In this document: piece by piece, positions 35,237 through 43,658 of the stretch
Numbering within the stretch: the stretch's first letter is position 1
How the letters are laid out: each line of letters opens with the position of its first letter
The notes under the pieces: generated by a model
Told to the model about the DNA's origin: nothing
Database searches by the model: none
Seen by the model: the letters and a program-made list of their open reading frames with translations, nothing else
Position numbers and translations under genes: made by a program
NCBI GenBank assembly: GCA_016928155.1
Contig: JAFGLG010000006.1
Span: forward strand, 1 to 64,000
DNA from: Candidatus Woesearchaeota archaeon
GTDB lineage: Archaea; Nanobdellota; Nanobdellia; Woesearchaeales; JAFGLG01
DNA length: 64,000 nt
Reading direction: 5' to 3'

Positions 35237-35629
35237 ATGCTCCCAGACTTCCAGTCAGATATATCAGGCCTGTTGATGGCAGATGATGATCATTTAGAGG
35301 AGATTATACTATCAGAGAGCCACCCAAAGATTATTTGCGCCAGTTTTTATGAGAAGTTTGAGAGGGCTCTTGAGCTTGGCCTGACAGAATTATATGAGGA
35401 TCAGCTCATTCTTGTTGCAGATGGTGAAAGAAAATATTTTGTCAGGGGTGATATTGAAGCCAAGAACCCTGAAGGCCTCCATGCATCTGATTGGAACAAT
35501 GAATTTGGTCTGAAGGCGGGCATGATTGAGCAGCCTTATGGGCTTCAGGAGCAGGTTGCAATTTATTCCTTTGATGATGATTATTGGATCCTGGCAAGGG
35601 TCGTTGATATGTCTGAAGATTATTATTGA
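35237..35629 (+). CDS. Small acidic orphan protein
   Basis: The 130-residue acidic protein is not recognised. The N-terminal part is helical ('DHLEEIILSESHPKIICASFYEKFERALELGLTELYED') and the C-terminal part strand-rich ('QLILVADGERKYFVRGDIEA', 'VAIYSFDDDYWILARVVDM'). There is no signal peptide. It is divergent from the 252-residue gene and its last bases overlap the end of the convergent radB gene. A TATA-like TTAATATACC is about 30 bases before the ATG. Confidence 0.68.
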   Translation: MLPDFQSDISGLLMADDDHLEEIILSESHPKIICASFYEKFERALELGLTELYEDQLILVADGERKYFVRGDIEAKNPEGLHASDWNNEFGLKAGMIEQPYGLQEQVAIYSFDDDYWILARVVDMSEDYY

Positions 35630-36318
35630 CTGATATTATCTAAGGGCCTTATGCCCTTGTCATATATCTCAAAATAGGTCTCCTTCTCAGGGAGACTCCT
35701 GTGCTTTCTCAATATGGCCTTTCTGCCATGCTTCAGTTTCTGCAGCTCAATTAGGCATTTAGAACTATATTTCAATATATCCCCCCCGACAAGCTTAACC
35801 TGGTCCTTTCCGTCGACATCTGAATATACCTGGTTAGTCACAAGTATGGGTATGTTCTTCTTGCGTGCTATCTCAGAGAGGAAATTTAGATGGTATCCGA
35901 GTGTTCTGTTCACATTGAAGGTGTCATTGCTTTTTGCAATCTCAAGGCGGTATAGCATTGATACTGAGTCTACTATTATCATGCCTATTTTCTCGCTGAC
36001 CAGTTTGGCGAGCCTTTCGAACACGTTTCTCTGCTCCTCGAAGTTTGTCGGCTTCAGGAATAGCACATTTTCTAACAGTTTCTGGTAATCTGGAGCTATC
36101 TGCTTTACCCGGTCAATAGAGACCCCCTCTGTATCTATGAACACTGCTTTTTTCCCTCTGCGCACAACATCGGCCATCGCAATTAGGCAGAGGTTTGTCT
36201 TTCCTGCACTGCTCGGCCCATAGACCACTGTGATTACATCCCTGTCAAATCCCCCGCCGAGAAGATCATCGATTATCTTTGTCCCTGAGCTTGTCTTGCC
36301 GGCTTCCATCAGTTGCAT
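35623..36318 (-). CDS. radB: DNA repair and recombination protein RadB
   Basis: RadB is the short archaeal RecA/RadA paralogue that lacks the N-terminal DNA-binding domain and assists recombination. 'KIIDDLLGGGFDRDVITVVYGPSSAGKTNLC' holds the Walker A motif (G-P-S-S-A-G-K-T), and 'MIIVDSVSMLYR' is Walker B. 'IPILVTNQVYSDVDG' and 'LVGGDILKYSSKCLIEL' are typical of RadA/RadB. The frame extends to ATG 36354, but a good TATA (AACTATATAAAC, about 36322-36333) lies inside that extension, so MQLMEAGKTSSG (36318) is preferred. The gene follows RNase HII on the same strand. Confidence 0.92.
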   Translation of the reverse strand: MQLMEAGKTSSGTKIIDDLLGGGFDRDVITVVYGPSSAGKTNLCLIAMADVVRRGKKAVFIDTEGVSIDRVKQIAPDYQKLLENVLFLKPTNFEEQRNVFERLAKLVSEKIGMIIVDSVSMLYRLEIAKSNDTFNVNRTLGYHLNFLSEIARKKNIPILVTNQVYSDVDGKDQVKLVGGDILKYSSKCLIELQKLKHGRKAILRKHRSLPEKETYFEIYDKGIRPLDNISQ

Positions 36319-36411
36319 GGATGCCAGATTGTTTATATAGTTTCTTCTCCTCATGAATATATTTCATATTAAAGGATTAATATTTCTTCACAATAAAAAA
36401 TCAGAAATCTT

Positions 36412-37065
36412 TCAGAAGTCTCCCAATTTCTTCTGCTTCTTCTTGTCAGCGCTTCGCCTGAATGTCTCCCAGCTCTTCCTGAATATCTCAGGATATTTCT
36501 TGAAGTTCTTCTCGACAAACTTCGCAGTCAATGGATCGCTTGGGTACCCGCTGCCGAAATCAGCACCGATCTTCGCTTTTATCTTCTCTATCTCCCTGTC
36601 TCTTGTCACTTTTGCAAGTATTGATCCTGCTGCGACAGAGGGATAATTCATGTCTGCTTTGTGTTCTGCAATTATCTCCACATCTTTGACCTTCTTGAGG
36701 ACATATGATTTGTAACTAGAGATGTTATTGCTTGGGCAGTCAAGTATCGCCTTGTCTGGTTTTAAGAAATTGATGATCTCGGCTGATTTGTCTGCTTCCA
36801 GCCAGTTCAGGTTCATCTCTTTTGGACCGAGAACTGCCTCATCTATCTCGCTTGGTTCAATGATGAGGATCCGGTACTCTTTCACTGCAGAGATGACTTT
36901 ATCAAAAAGGTCCTCTCGCTGTTTCGGAGTCAGGAGCTTCGAATCCTTCACTCCCATCTCTTTCAGTTTCTGCTCATCATTCTCATTTATGAGAACTCCG
37001 GCTATTACAAGCGGACCTATCACTGAACCACGGCCTGCTTCATCAATACCGCAGATTGTTGTCAT
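36412..37065 (-). CDS. rnhB: Ribonuclease HII
   Basis: RNase HII (217 residues) cuts RNA in RNA-DNA hybrids and starts ribonucleotide excision. 'CGIDEAGRGSVIGPLVIAGV' carries the D-E-x-G-R-G motif with two catalytic acids. 'AILDCPSN' and 'AEHKADMNYPSVAAGSILAKVTRD' give the remaining ones, and the length is normal for archaea. Its ATG overlaps the stop of the LAGLIDADG gene (ATGA), so translation of the two is coupled. Confidence 0.95.
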   Translation of the reverse strand: MTTICGIDEAGRGSVIGPLVIAGVLINENDEQKLKEMGVKDSKLLTPKQREDLFDKVISAVKEYRILIIEPSEIDEAVLGPKEMNLNWLEADKSAEIINFLKPDKAILDCPSNNISSYKSYVLKKVKDVEIIAEHKADMNYPSVAAGSILAKVTRDREIEKIKAKIGADFGSGYPSDPLTAKFVEKNFKKYPEIFRKSWETFRRSADKKKQKKLGDF

Positions 37066-37706
37066 ATTAATGTTTTTTCAACCTTTTCCCTTTTATAAAT
37101 TTTATGAGCTTTCATTGAGTGCTTTGGATTTGAAAATCCGATAAAATCACACCATTTAATCAACTCTTTTCGACCATTTATCTGAATTCTGACCTTGCCT
37201 TTTCCAATTTGGTATGATTTAAATCTGAAATTGTATAGATTTAACAAATATTCAAATTGTTTCAACATAGGGGAAGGGGATATCTTCATCTCTAAACGTG
37301 GATAAAGTGTTCCATTGTTATTCGTGAGTACAACACTTCCATCTGTATCAAAATATCCTCTTAACACATATTTACCAAATTCTTTATTTAGTAAGTATGG
37401 TGGGATTATCCCACGATTCCATTTTGGAGAAGATTTCAATCCTAAATTAAGCAAATGCATAATAATTTCTTTCTTGAAGATATACAAATCAGCTGTATTC
37501 TCATCTTTTCTTTTCTTGAGAATTGATTTAGTGCCCAAAACATTGTATAAAAGATAGGAAACATAAGAGATATACTCTCTATCATCACTATGAAATGAAA
37601 TCTTAAGTCGGTAATAAGTAGAATATTTATTTGAGAGATAGATATTTATTGAGCCATCTCCTAAGATTATCCCGACCAATTCAGCTAATTCTTTGGTTAT
37701 TTTCAT
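37062..37706 (-). CDS. Free-standing LAGLIDADG homing endonuclease
   Basis: The 214-residue protein has two LAGLIDADG-type motifs, 'LAELVGIILGDGSI' near the N-terminus and 'VLRGYFDTDGSV' near residue 130, as in monomeric two-motif homing endonucleases. Acidic residues in both (D, D) are kept. The Lys-rich start after SD GGGGGTGAT fixes ATG 37706; the longer frame to 37802 runs through hairpins. It is not inside an obvious intein or rRNA intron. It lies downstream of the interrupted initiator tRNA on the same strand and is translationally coupled to rnhB. Its DNA target is unknown. Confidence 0.88.
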   Translation of the reverse strand: MKITKELAELVGIILGDGSINIYLSNKYSTYYRLKISFHSDDREYISYVSYLLYNVLGTKSILKKRKDENTADLYIFKKEIIMHLLNLGLKSSPKWNRGIIPPYLLNKEFGKYVLRGYFDTDGSVVLTNNNGTLYPRLEMKISPSPMLKQFEYLLNLYNFRFKSYQIGKGKVRIQINGRKELIKWCDFIGFSNPKHSMKAHKIYKREKVEKTLI

Positions 37707-37716
37707 CCTATCACCC

Positions 37717-37838
37717 CCAAAGTTTTTATTATCCAAAACTTTGGAGTTCTGAAAAGAGGACATTAAGCGAAACTGCGTAAAAGATTTTGTGTTGAAGACC
37801 AAAAATCTTAATTTGGCAGTTTTGCATGTCCTCTTTTC
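37717..37838. promoter_or_regulatory. Two strong hairpins in the leader of the LAGLIDADG gene
   Basis: CCAAAGTTTT (37717-37726) pairs exactly with AAAACTTTGG (37735-37744), directly beside the SD of the endonuclease gene. Upstream, GAAAAGAGGACAT (37751-37763) pairs exactly with ATGTCCTCTTTTC (37826-37838). Inside that are a second stem (37767-37776 with 37816-37825) and a third (AAGATTTT/AAAATCTT). A structured leader, an excised RNA or a mobile-element end are possible. Confidence 0.65.
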
Positions 37839-37935
37839 TAATAAGAATCAGTTTTTTAGTATTTTATGCCAATATGGCTAGTGTCCTGTGTAAACTTTCA
37901 GAAATAAGGAAAATCTTCCAAGAAAAATGAAAAAA

Positions 37936-38114
37936 TAGCGGGGGGTGGATTTGAATTCGGCAGCATCTGATTTCTCAGAATGCTTCCACCGACCTTTGGG
38001 TCTCCAAGGCAACTAGTGCCATATGAGCCTTCCGCGGCCAATTAGGGGCCTCAACGGGCACTCCTGGTTGGACATTTAAGGGTATAGAGCCCTTAAATTC
38101 TGCCCTACCCCGCT
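37936..38114 (-). tRNA. Initiator tRNA-Met (CAT) gene interrupted by five insertions
   Basis: On the minus strand, segments of an archaeal initiator tRNA occur in order. They are acceptor AGCGGGG/CCCCGCT with the A1-T72 pair, D stem GGGC/GCCC with loop AG..CCAGGAGT, anticodon segment AAGG-CTCATA, CCTTG, AGGTC, and T arm GGTGG / TTCAAAT / CCACC, then discriminator A. They are separated by insertions at about 38068-38099 (D loop, 32 bases), 38032-38053 (start of anticodon stem, 22), 38011-38021 (after position 37, 11), 37996-38004 (variable loop, 9) and 37956-37985 (between T stem and T loop, 30). Removing these leaves exactly 75 bases with all stems paired. Several insertions are self-complementary. 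TTTTTT follows. Boundaries may shift by a base or two. A decayed pseudogene is possible but the exons look intact. Confidence 0.85.
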
Positions 38115-38205
38115 ATTGTGAGCTTGAAACTCCACCCTCTTTATAAATATTATCTCTCAATATTAAGAAACTTTTAAAAACACCATCTTTCACTGCCTTT
38201 TAAAT

Positions 38206-38289
38206 GCCGAGGTCGCATAATCTGGTAGTGCGCTGGCCTGCTAAGTCAGTTTCCTTCGGGATATGTGGGTTCAAATCCCACCCTCGGCT
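38206..38289 (+). tRNA. tRNA-Ser (GCT)
   Basis: Acceptor GCCGAGG pairs with CCTCGGC (38282-38288). The anticodon stem CTGGC/GTCAG holds loop CTGCTAA with anticodon GCT. A long variable arm (TTCC-TTCG-GGAT-like) marks class II, and the T arm is GTGGG-TTCAAAT-CCCAC. The discriminator would be T (38289), not the G usual for serine tRNA in archaea. A TATA-like CTTTTAAAAA lies about 30 bases upstream. T-rich sequence follows. Confidence 0.92.
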
Positions 38290-38299
38290 TTTTTTTACC

Positions 38300-40264
38300 A
38301 TGAAGATGAAAAAAAGAGGTTTGTATTTTTTGGTGTTCCTTTTCTTAGTCTCTGCAATATCTGCTTCTGATGTCTGGCATCTTGACAGCCAAAAAGTCAG
38401 TGTCGGTTTCAGCATGTCTGAAGAGCTTGAAGTGGTCCCTCTTTCAGATTCATACAGGCTGGATTACATCAATGCAAAGCTCACCATGGTGCCGGAAGAC
38501 AGCTTTCAGCAGAGTGTGAGCAATCTTGACACGAGGCCGAAGGCTGAGATCAGTGATGGTGCTCTTTTTTCCTGGCATGATGTGCAGACAGACAGGGTCA
38601 GGTATGAACTGACAGCTGATATCGAGCTTTCTGAAGCCAGGCTTGAAGTCACTGATAAGGTAGATTTTCCTATCGGCAGTTTGCCGGATGATGTCAGGCC
38701 ATTCCTTCAGCCTTCTGAGACGATTGATCTGAATTATGAGATGGCTCTGCTTGCTTCAAGGATCATCGAAGGCGAGGATGACCTGTTTTTTGCAGTGGCC
38801 AAGATAGGCGGGTGGGTTGAGGCAAATGTTGGATATGACCTGAGCACCTTGGCTGCTGATGCATCCATGAAGTCGAGCTGGGTGCTTGAGAACCGTTATG
38901 GTGTCTGCGATGAGATAACATCTTTGTTCATCTCCCTGCTTAGGTCTGTGGGGATCCCGGCCCGGTTCGTCTCAGGCATCGCCTACACTAACTCACCCCA
39001 GTTTGATGCTGAATGGGGCCCGCATGGCTGGGCAGAGGTCTATTTCCCCGGAGTCGGATGGATACCTTATGACATAACATATGACCAGTTCGGGTTTGTT
39101 GACCCGGCCCATATCATCCTGAAGCAATCACTGGATTCTGGTGAGCCTTCGTCCAAATATGAGTGGAGAGGCCATAATGTGGACATCATTCCTAAGGCAG
39201 TGGATTTCGATGTGAGGCTGAGGTCTCATGATGGCGACCAGCCTGACAGGATCAGCATCAATGTTTACCCGCATGAGGACGCTGTCGGTTTCGGCTCGTA
39301 CCAGCTGATAGTTGCTGAAGTTGAGAATCTTGCTGATTATTACATAACAGAGACCCTGTATGTTTCTGGCGCTGAAATCCTCACTGCCCTCGATACGAAG
39401 ATGAGAGTCAGCCTTGGGCCGGATGAGAGAAAGAGGATCTTCTTCATCCTGAAGACAGATGAGGATCTCAATAAGGGATATGAGTACACTGTTCCTGTGA
39501 CTGTATACACCCAGTATGGTCTGGAATCCAGGTCATCTTTCGCCTTGAGGTATGACCGTCCTGTCTTTTCCTTGGAGGATATTGAGGATATAAGATCATC
39601 TCTGCAGGATACTGAGAGCAAGAATTACCGGAAAGAGGTCTCTTTGTATTGCACTGCAGAAAAGAGACTGCTCGTTAATGTATCATCTGATATAGGTTGC
39701 ATGATCAAGAACACGGGCAATCAGATCCTTGAGGATGTGGATGCCTGCTATCAGGACCAGTGTGAGGTCTTTGATCTGAGCATCAGTCAGGAGAGGCCGT
39801 TGGTCTTCAGCGTCCGGTTTGACAGGCCTGGTGAGAACGCGATGCTGGTCAGCATCAGGGATGATTATTTTTCAAAGGCTTTCACGCAGAAGGTGAAGGT
39901 CTTTGACAGGGTGGGCTTTGATGTGGGGATAACAGCGCCTGACTCTGTTGCATATGGTGGCCTGTTTGATGTGGATGTTGTCATAAGGAAGACCTCGGTT
40001 TCAGTGCCGAAGTACCTTTCTGTTACACTTGAAGCAGGCAGGTACGGCAAGACAGTTGATATCGAAGAGCTCCAGGATCCGGTGAGGTATGTATATAGGA
40101 TTGGCTCAAAGCATCTCGCAGAGGGGGAGAACGAGATAAGGCTGAGGATCGCCTATCAGGATGGTGATGAGTGGGCTGAGTTCATTGAAAAGGATTATAT
40201 ATCACTCGATGATCTTACATTTTTTCAGAGATTTATGATAAGGATAAGGAATATTTTTGACTAA
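38300..40264 (+). CDS. Secreted transglutaminase-like protein
   Basis: The 654-residue protein has a signal peptide (residues 1-23, cleavage near S-A-I-S-A-S). The transglutaminase-like core shows the Cys-His-Asp triad: C203 in 'RYGVCDEITSLFISLLRSVGIPARFVSG', H242 in 'GPHGWAEVYFPGVGWIPYD' and D258. Several beta-sandwich repeats follow (residues about 330-640), with a Cys-containing one near 'CTAEKRLLVNVSSDIGCMI'. No C-terminal helix is clear, so it may be released or held by other proteins. The core may act as a protease or crosslinker on surface proteins. The start at MKMKKRGLYF avoids a frame that would run through tRNA-Ser. Confidence 0.88.
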   Translation: MKMKKRGLYFLVFLFLVSAISASDVWHLDSQKVSVGFSMSEELEVVPLSDSYRLDYINAKLTMVPEDSFQQSVSNLDTRPKAEISDGALFSWHDVQTDRVRYELTADIELSEARLEVTDKVDFPIGSLPDDVRPFLQPSETIDLNYEMALLASRIIEGEDDLFFAVAKIGGWVEANVGYDLSTLAADASMKSSWVLENRYGVCDEITSLFISLLRSVGIPARFVSGIAYTNSPQFDAEWGPHGWAEVYFPGVGWIPYDITYDQFGFVDPAHIILKQSLDSGEPSSKYEWRGHNVDIIPKAVDFDVRLRSHDGDQPDRISINVYPHEDAVGFGSYQLIVAEVENLADYYITETLYVSGAEILTALDTKMRVSLGPDERKRIFFILKTDEDLNKGYEYTVPVTVYTQYGLESRSSFALRYDRPVFSLEDIEDIRSSLQDTESKNYRKEVSLYCTAEKRLLVNVSSDIGCMIKNTGNQILEDVDACYQDQCEVFDLSISQERPLVFSVRFDRPGENAMLVSIRDDYFSKAFTQKVKVFDRVGFDVGITAPDSVAYGGLFDVDVVIRKTSVSVPKYLSVTLEAGRYGKTVDIEELQDPVRYVYRIGSKHLAEGENEIRLRIAYQDGDEWAEFIEKDYISLDDLTFFQRFMIRIRNIFD

Positions 40265-40265
40265 T

Positions 40266-41363
40266 ATGGCAGGCCGTGAACAGAAGATAAAGGATCTTGA
40301 AGATGAGCTCTCCAAGATGAAGTACAATAAGAGGACTCAGCATCATTATGGCCTTGTCAGGGCCAAGATTGCCAAGCTCAAGGAGGAGCAGGATACCAAG
40401 AAGCGTGGCAAGGGAAAGACTTTTGGCTATGATGTTAAGCGCACCGGCGACGGCACTGTTGTCCTGGTAGGATTCCCCAGTGTCGGAAAATCAACTCTGC
40501 TGAATGCCTTGACAAATCAGGAGTCAAAGATTGGGGCTTATGAATTCACGACTCTGGATGTTGTGCCTGGTCTCCTGGAATATCGGGGTGCCAAGATCCA
40601 GATTCTTGATCTCCCGGGGATAATAAGGGGTGCTGCTGCAGGCAAAGGCAGGGGCAAGGAGATACTTGCCGTTGTCCGGGCAAGCAATCTGATAATTTTC
40701 CTCCTTGATGTCCATCAGACGAATCATTACAGGGTGCTGTATGATGAGATCTTCAATTTTGGGATAAGGGTGAACCAGAAGCCACCTCAGGTGAAGATAA
40801 CCAAGACGAGCAGGGGCGGTCTTAGGATAGGCTCCACTGTGAAGCTGACCAAGATAACGAATGAGAACATCCAGGGCATCCTCAAGGAATTCAAGATAAT
40901 GAATGCTGATGTGCTTATCAGGGAGGATGTTGACATTGATCGTTTCATTGATGCTGTCGAGGCTAACAAGGCTTATATCTATTCACTGATTGTCGTCAAC
41001 AAGATTGATGAGGCCACAAGGCAGCAGGTTGATGGATTGAGGAGGTCTTATCCTGACGCTGTGTTCGTTTCAGGCAAGGAGAAGATAAACATCGACGAGC
41101 TGAAGGATAGGATTTTCGAGAGGATGGAGCTCATAAGGGTCTATATGAAGGAGCCCGGCAAGGAAGCTGACACTAAGGTCCCGCTCATAATGTGGAGAGG
41201 GTGCACTATAGAGGATGTCTGCAACAAGCTCCATAGGGAGTTTGTCAGTAAGTTCAAGTTTGCGAGGGTTTGGGGCAGGTCAGTGAAGTTTGACGCCCAG
41301 AAGATAATGAAGAAGTCTCATCAGTTGGAAGATGAAGACATCCTGGAGCTTCATCTTAATTGA
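40266..41363 (+). CDS. DRG-family GTP-binding protein
   Basis: The 365-residue GTPase belongs to the Rbg/DRG branch of the OBG-HflX-like superfamily, thought to assist translation. It has the N-terminal helix-rich part ('KIKDLEDELSKMKYNKRTQHHYGLVRAKIAKLKEE'), G1 'GFPSVGKSTLL' near residue 68, the T of G2, G3 'LDLPGI', G4 'NKID', and a C-terminal TGS domain ending in 'DEDILELHLN'. Length and order match archaeal DRG. The ATG at 40266 lies just after the stop of the transglutaminase-like gene, so the two may be co-transcribed. Confidence 0.95.
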   Translation: MAGREQKIKDLEDELSKMKYNKRTQHHYGLVRAKIAKLKEEQDTKKRGKGKTFGYDVKRTGDGTVVLVGFPSVGKSTLLNALTNQESKIGAYEFTTLDVVPGLLEYRGAKIQILDLPGIIRGAAAGKGRGKEILAVVRASNLIIFLLDVHQTNHYRVLYDEIFNFGIRVNQKPPQVKITKTSRGGLRIGSTVKLTKITNENIQGILKEFKIMNADVLIREDVDIDRFIDAVEANKAYIYSLIVVNKIDEATRQQVDGLRRSYPDAVFVSGKEKINIDELKDRIFERMELIRVYMKEPGKEADTKVPLIMWRGCTIEDVCNKLHREFVSKFKFARVWGRSVKFDAQKIMKKSHQLEDEDILELHLN

Positions 41364-41372
41364 ATATTTTTC

Positions 41373-41519
41373 CTAGAAATCCATCAGGCCTTTCTGTCCT
41401 TTCAGCACAAGGTCTTTTGCTTCGTGGTATGTGATGCTTGACTTCAGCATGAGTTGCCTGATCTTTGTGTCAATGTTTTTTTCTTCGTTCTGTTGGACAA
41501 CCCACTGGTTAGCTTTCAT
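41373..41519 (-). CDS. Small hypothetical protein (48 residues)
   Basis: The short protein 'MKANQWVVQQNEEKNIDTK...KGQKGLMDF' is mainly helical and charged. An SD-like AGAGG lies seven bases before the ATG, and a TATA box (ATTTATATAAC, about 41595-41607) sits further up, with a stretch AGGAGG inside the leader. A GTG start at 41573 would add 18 residues. No family is recognised. It is convergent with the DRG gene and divergent from the PINc-ATPase gene. Confidence 0.5.
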   Translation of the reverse strand: MKANQWVVQQNEEKNIDTKIRQLMLKSSITYHEAKDLVLKGQKGLMDF

Positions 41520-41740
41520 CGCATCAGCCTCTTTTAGATGTAGTAAGTAACCCGCCGGAAACCTCCTACACACAACTTAACAGCTTAGCGAAGTTTGTTA
41601 TATAAATTTTATCATTCCTGATTTTTTGTTTCGCAGGAAATTTTTTGTGGGATCCAATGAAAAGCTTTATTAACTTAGCAAGGATATGCGATTCAGGAGT
41701 GATTATTATCATATTGAAAATAAAGTGAGAATGGTCTGGC

Positions 41741-43573
41741 ATGTCAAAAAAAGAGATCTTTGAGAAGGTTGTTCCTGATACTTCAGTGATAATAGAAGGG
41801 ATTCTGTCGAGGAAGATTGAAAATGGTGAGATTGAGGTTAAGGAGATTCTTGTTCATGAGGCTGTGCTGGCTGAGCTTGAGAATCAGGCAAACCAGTCTA
41901 AGGAGACAGGCTTCCTTGGCATAAATGAGCTGAAGAGGATCAGGGAGCTTCAGCCTAGGTTCAATTACAGGATCACATTTTCTGGTCAGAAGCCGAGATC
42001 ATCTGAGATCAGGTATGCGAAGCTTGGTGAGATTGATTCCTTGATAAGGGATCTTGCTTACGATGAGGATGCTGTTCTTTTCACTGCAGATAAGGTTCAG
42101 GCCAAGGTTGCAGAGGCTAAAGGCATGAAAGTCAGGTTTCTCCAGATTTTCACAAAGAGGACTAGGATCAAGCTCGAATCATATTTCGATGAGACGACGA
42201 TGTCTGTCCATCTGAGGGAGAACACTTTTCCTTATGCGAAGAAAGGCAGGCCTGGATCCTGGGATTTTGTCCCTCTGTCAGGATCATCCTTGAAGAGGGA
42301 GCAGATTCAGGAGATTGCTTCTGAGATCATCGAAGAGGCCAGCATAAGGGATGATGGATTTATTGAGATAGAGCGCCGCGGCTCGACTATTGTCCAGCTC
42401 GGTGTTTATCGTATTGTGATCACAAGGCCTGCTTTCTCTGATGGCTGGGAGATCACTGCTGTGCGGCCTGTGAAGAAGCTCAGCCTTGATGAATATCGCC
42501 TTTCAGAGAAGCTTATGCAGAGGATAGGACAGCAGGCTGAAGGGATCTTGATTGCTGGCTCTCCTGGAGCTGGGAAGACAACTTTTGTGCAGGCATTGGC
42601 GGAATTTTATGCATCGCAGAACAAGACTGTGAAGACTGTTGAGGCCCCGAGGGATCTCCAGCTTCCTGAGACAATCACGCAGTATGCTATCTCGCATGGC
42701 TCGCCTGAAGAAATCCATGATATACTTTTGTTGGTCAGGCCGGATTATACTGTTTTTGATGAGATGCGCAACACTTCTGACTTCAAGCTCTTTGCTGACA
42801 TGAGGCTCAGCGGCGTCGGCATGATCGGTGTCCTTCATGCCACAAATCCTATTGATGCTATCCAGCGTTTTGTCGGCAGGATTGAATTGGGTGTTATTCC
42901 CCAGGTCATTGATACTGTCATTTTCATAAAGGATGGGGAGCCGAAGAAGGTCTTCAATCTGGCCATGGTTGTCAAGGTGCCGAGCGGCATGACTGAGCAG
43001 GATCTGGCCAGGCCTGTTGTGGTCGTCAATGATTTTGAATCCAACAGGCTTGAATATGAGCTTTATTCTTATGGCGAGGAGACTGTTGTCATACCTGTTA
43101 AGGGCGGCGGCCAGAAATCCACTGTGAAGAGGATGGCTGAGAAGAGCATAACACAGTATTTCAAGAATATCTCCGGGGCATGCGAGGTTGATGTGACGAG
43201 CGAGAACAGCTGCACTGTCAGGGTCCCTGAGAAGGATATCCCGAAGATTATCGGAAGGCAGGGCAAGAACATTGAGCAGATTGAGAAGGATCTGGGCCTT
43301 TCTATCAATGTTGAAGCCCTTTCGGGCAGGGCACAGCAAGGCTCAAGTGAGGGTGTTGCATTTGATCCTCAGGTCTCAAAGAATTCTGTGCTTTTCTATG
43401 TTGATGAAAGGTTCATTGGGAAGAATGTGGAGATCTATCTGGATGATGATTATCTTCTCACTGCAAATGTCGGCAAAAAAGCCCGCATAAAGATCCATGC
43501 CAAGAACAAGATCGGCAAGATGCTCGAAGAGGCTATCCATAAGAATGGCAATATCAGGTTGATATTGGTTTGA
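41741..43573 (+). CDS. PINc domain-containing ATPase (PIN, VirB11-like ATPase, KH)
   Basis: The 610-residue protein combines an N-terminal PIN nuclease-like domain ('VVPDTSVIIEGILSRKI', 'ILVHEAVLAELENQA', 'DEDAVLFTADKVQAKVAEAKG'), a secretion-type (VirB11-like) ATPase with Walker A 'GSPGAGKTTFVQAL' near residue 272 and 'RLSGVGMIGVLHATNPIDA', and a KH RNA-binding domain ('IPKIIGRQGKNIEQIEKDLGLSINVE'). This is the archaeal COG1855 architecture. It probably acts on RNA at or near the ribosome; its precise role is unsettled. The PIN acidic residues appear to be present. Confidence 0.95.
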   Translation: MSKKEIFEKVVPDTSVIIEGILSRKIENGEIEVKEILVHEAVLAELENQANQSKETGFLGINELKRIRELQPRFNYRITFSGQKPRSSEIRYAKLGEIDSLIRDLAYDEDAVLFTADKVQAKVAEAKGMKVRFLQIFTKRTRIKLESYFDETTMSVHLRENTFPYAKKGRPGSWDFVPLSGSSLKREQIQEIASEIIEEASIRDDGFIEIERRGSTIVQLGVYRIVITRPAFSDGWEITAVRPVKKLSLDEYRLSEKLMQRIGQQAEGILIAGSPGAGKTTFVQALAEFYASQNKTVKTVEAPRDLQLPETITQYAISHGSPEEIHDILLLVRPDYTVFDEMRNTSDFKLFADMRLSGVGMIGVLHATNPIDAIQRFVGRIELGVIPQVIDTVIFIKDGEPKKVFNLAMVVKVPSGMTEQDLARPVVVVNDFESNRLEYELYSYGEETVVIPVKGGGQKSTVKRMAEKSITQYFKNISGACEVDVTSENSCTVRVPEKDIPKIIGRQGKNIEQIEKDLGLSINVEALSGRAQQGSSEGVAFDPQVSKNSVLFYVDERFIGKNVEIYLDDDYLLTANVGKKARIKIHAKNKIGKMLEEAIHKNGNIRLILV

Positions 43574-43658
43574 TATGAGTTGTATATATGAAAATAATTT
43601 GATTCTCGCCAGAATCTTACATAAACCTTTTTAAATTCTCCACAAATAAGCATCTCTC

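Noticed and set aside
35237-35629. Antitoxin of a toxin-antitoxin pair with the 252-residue gene
   Set aside because: The two genes are divergent, of unrelated look, and neither shows toxin or antitoxin motifs.
38040-38110. Hairpin with loop CTCTATA resembling a tRNA anticodon loop with CTA (pyrrolysine or amber suppressor)
   Set aside because: The stem is eight pairs long and no D or T arm fits around it. It lies inside the D-loop insertion of the initiator tRNA gene.
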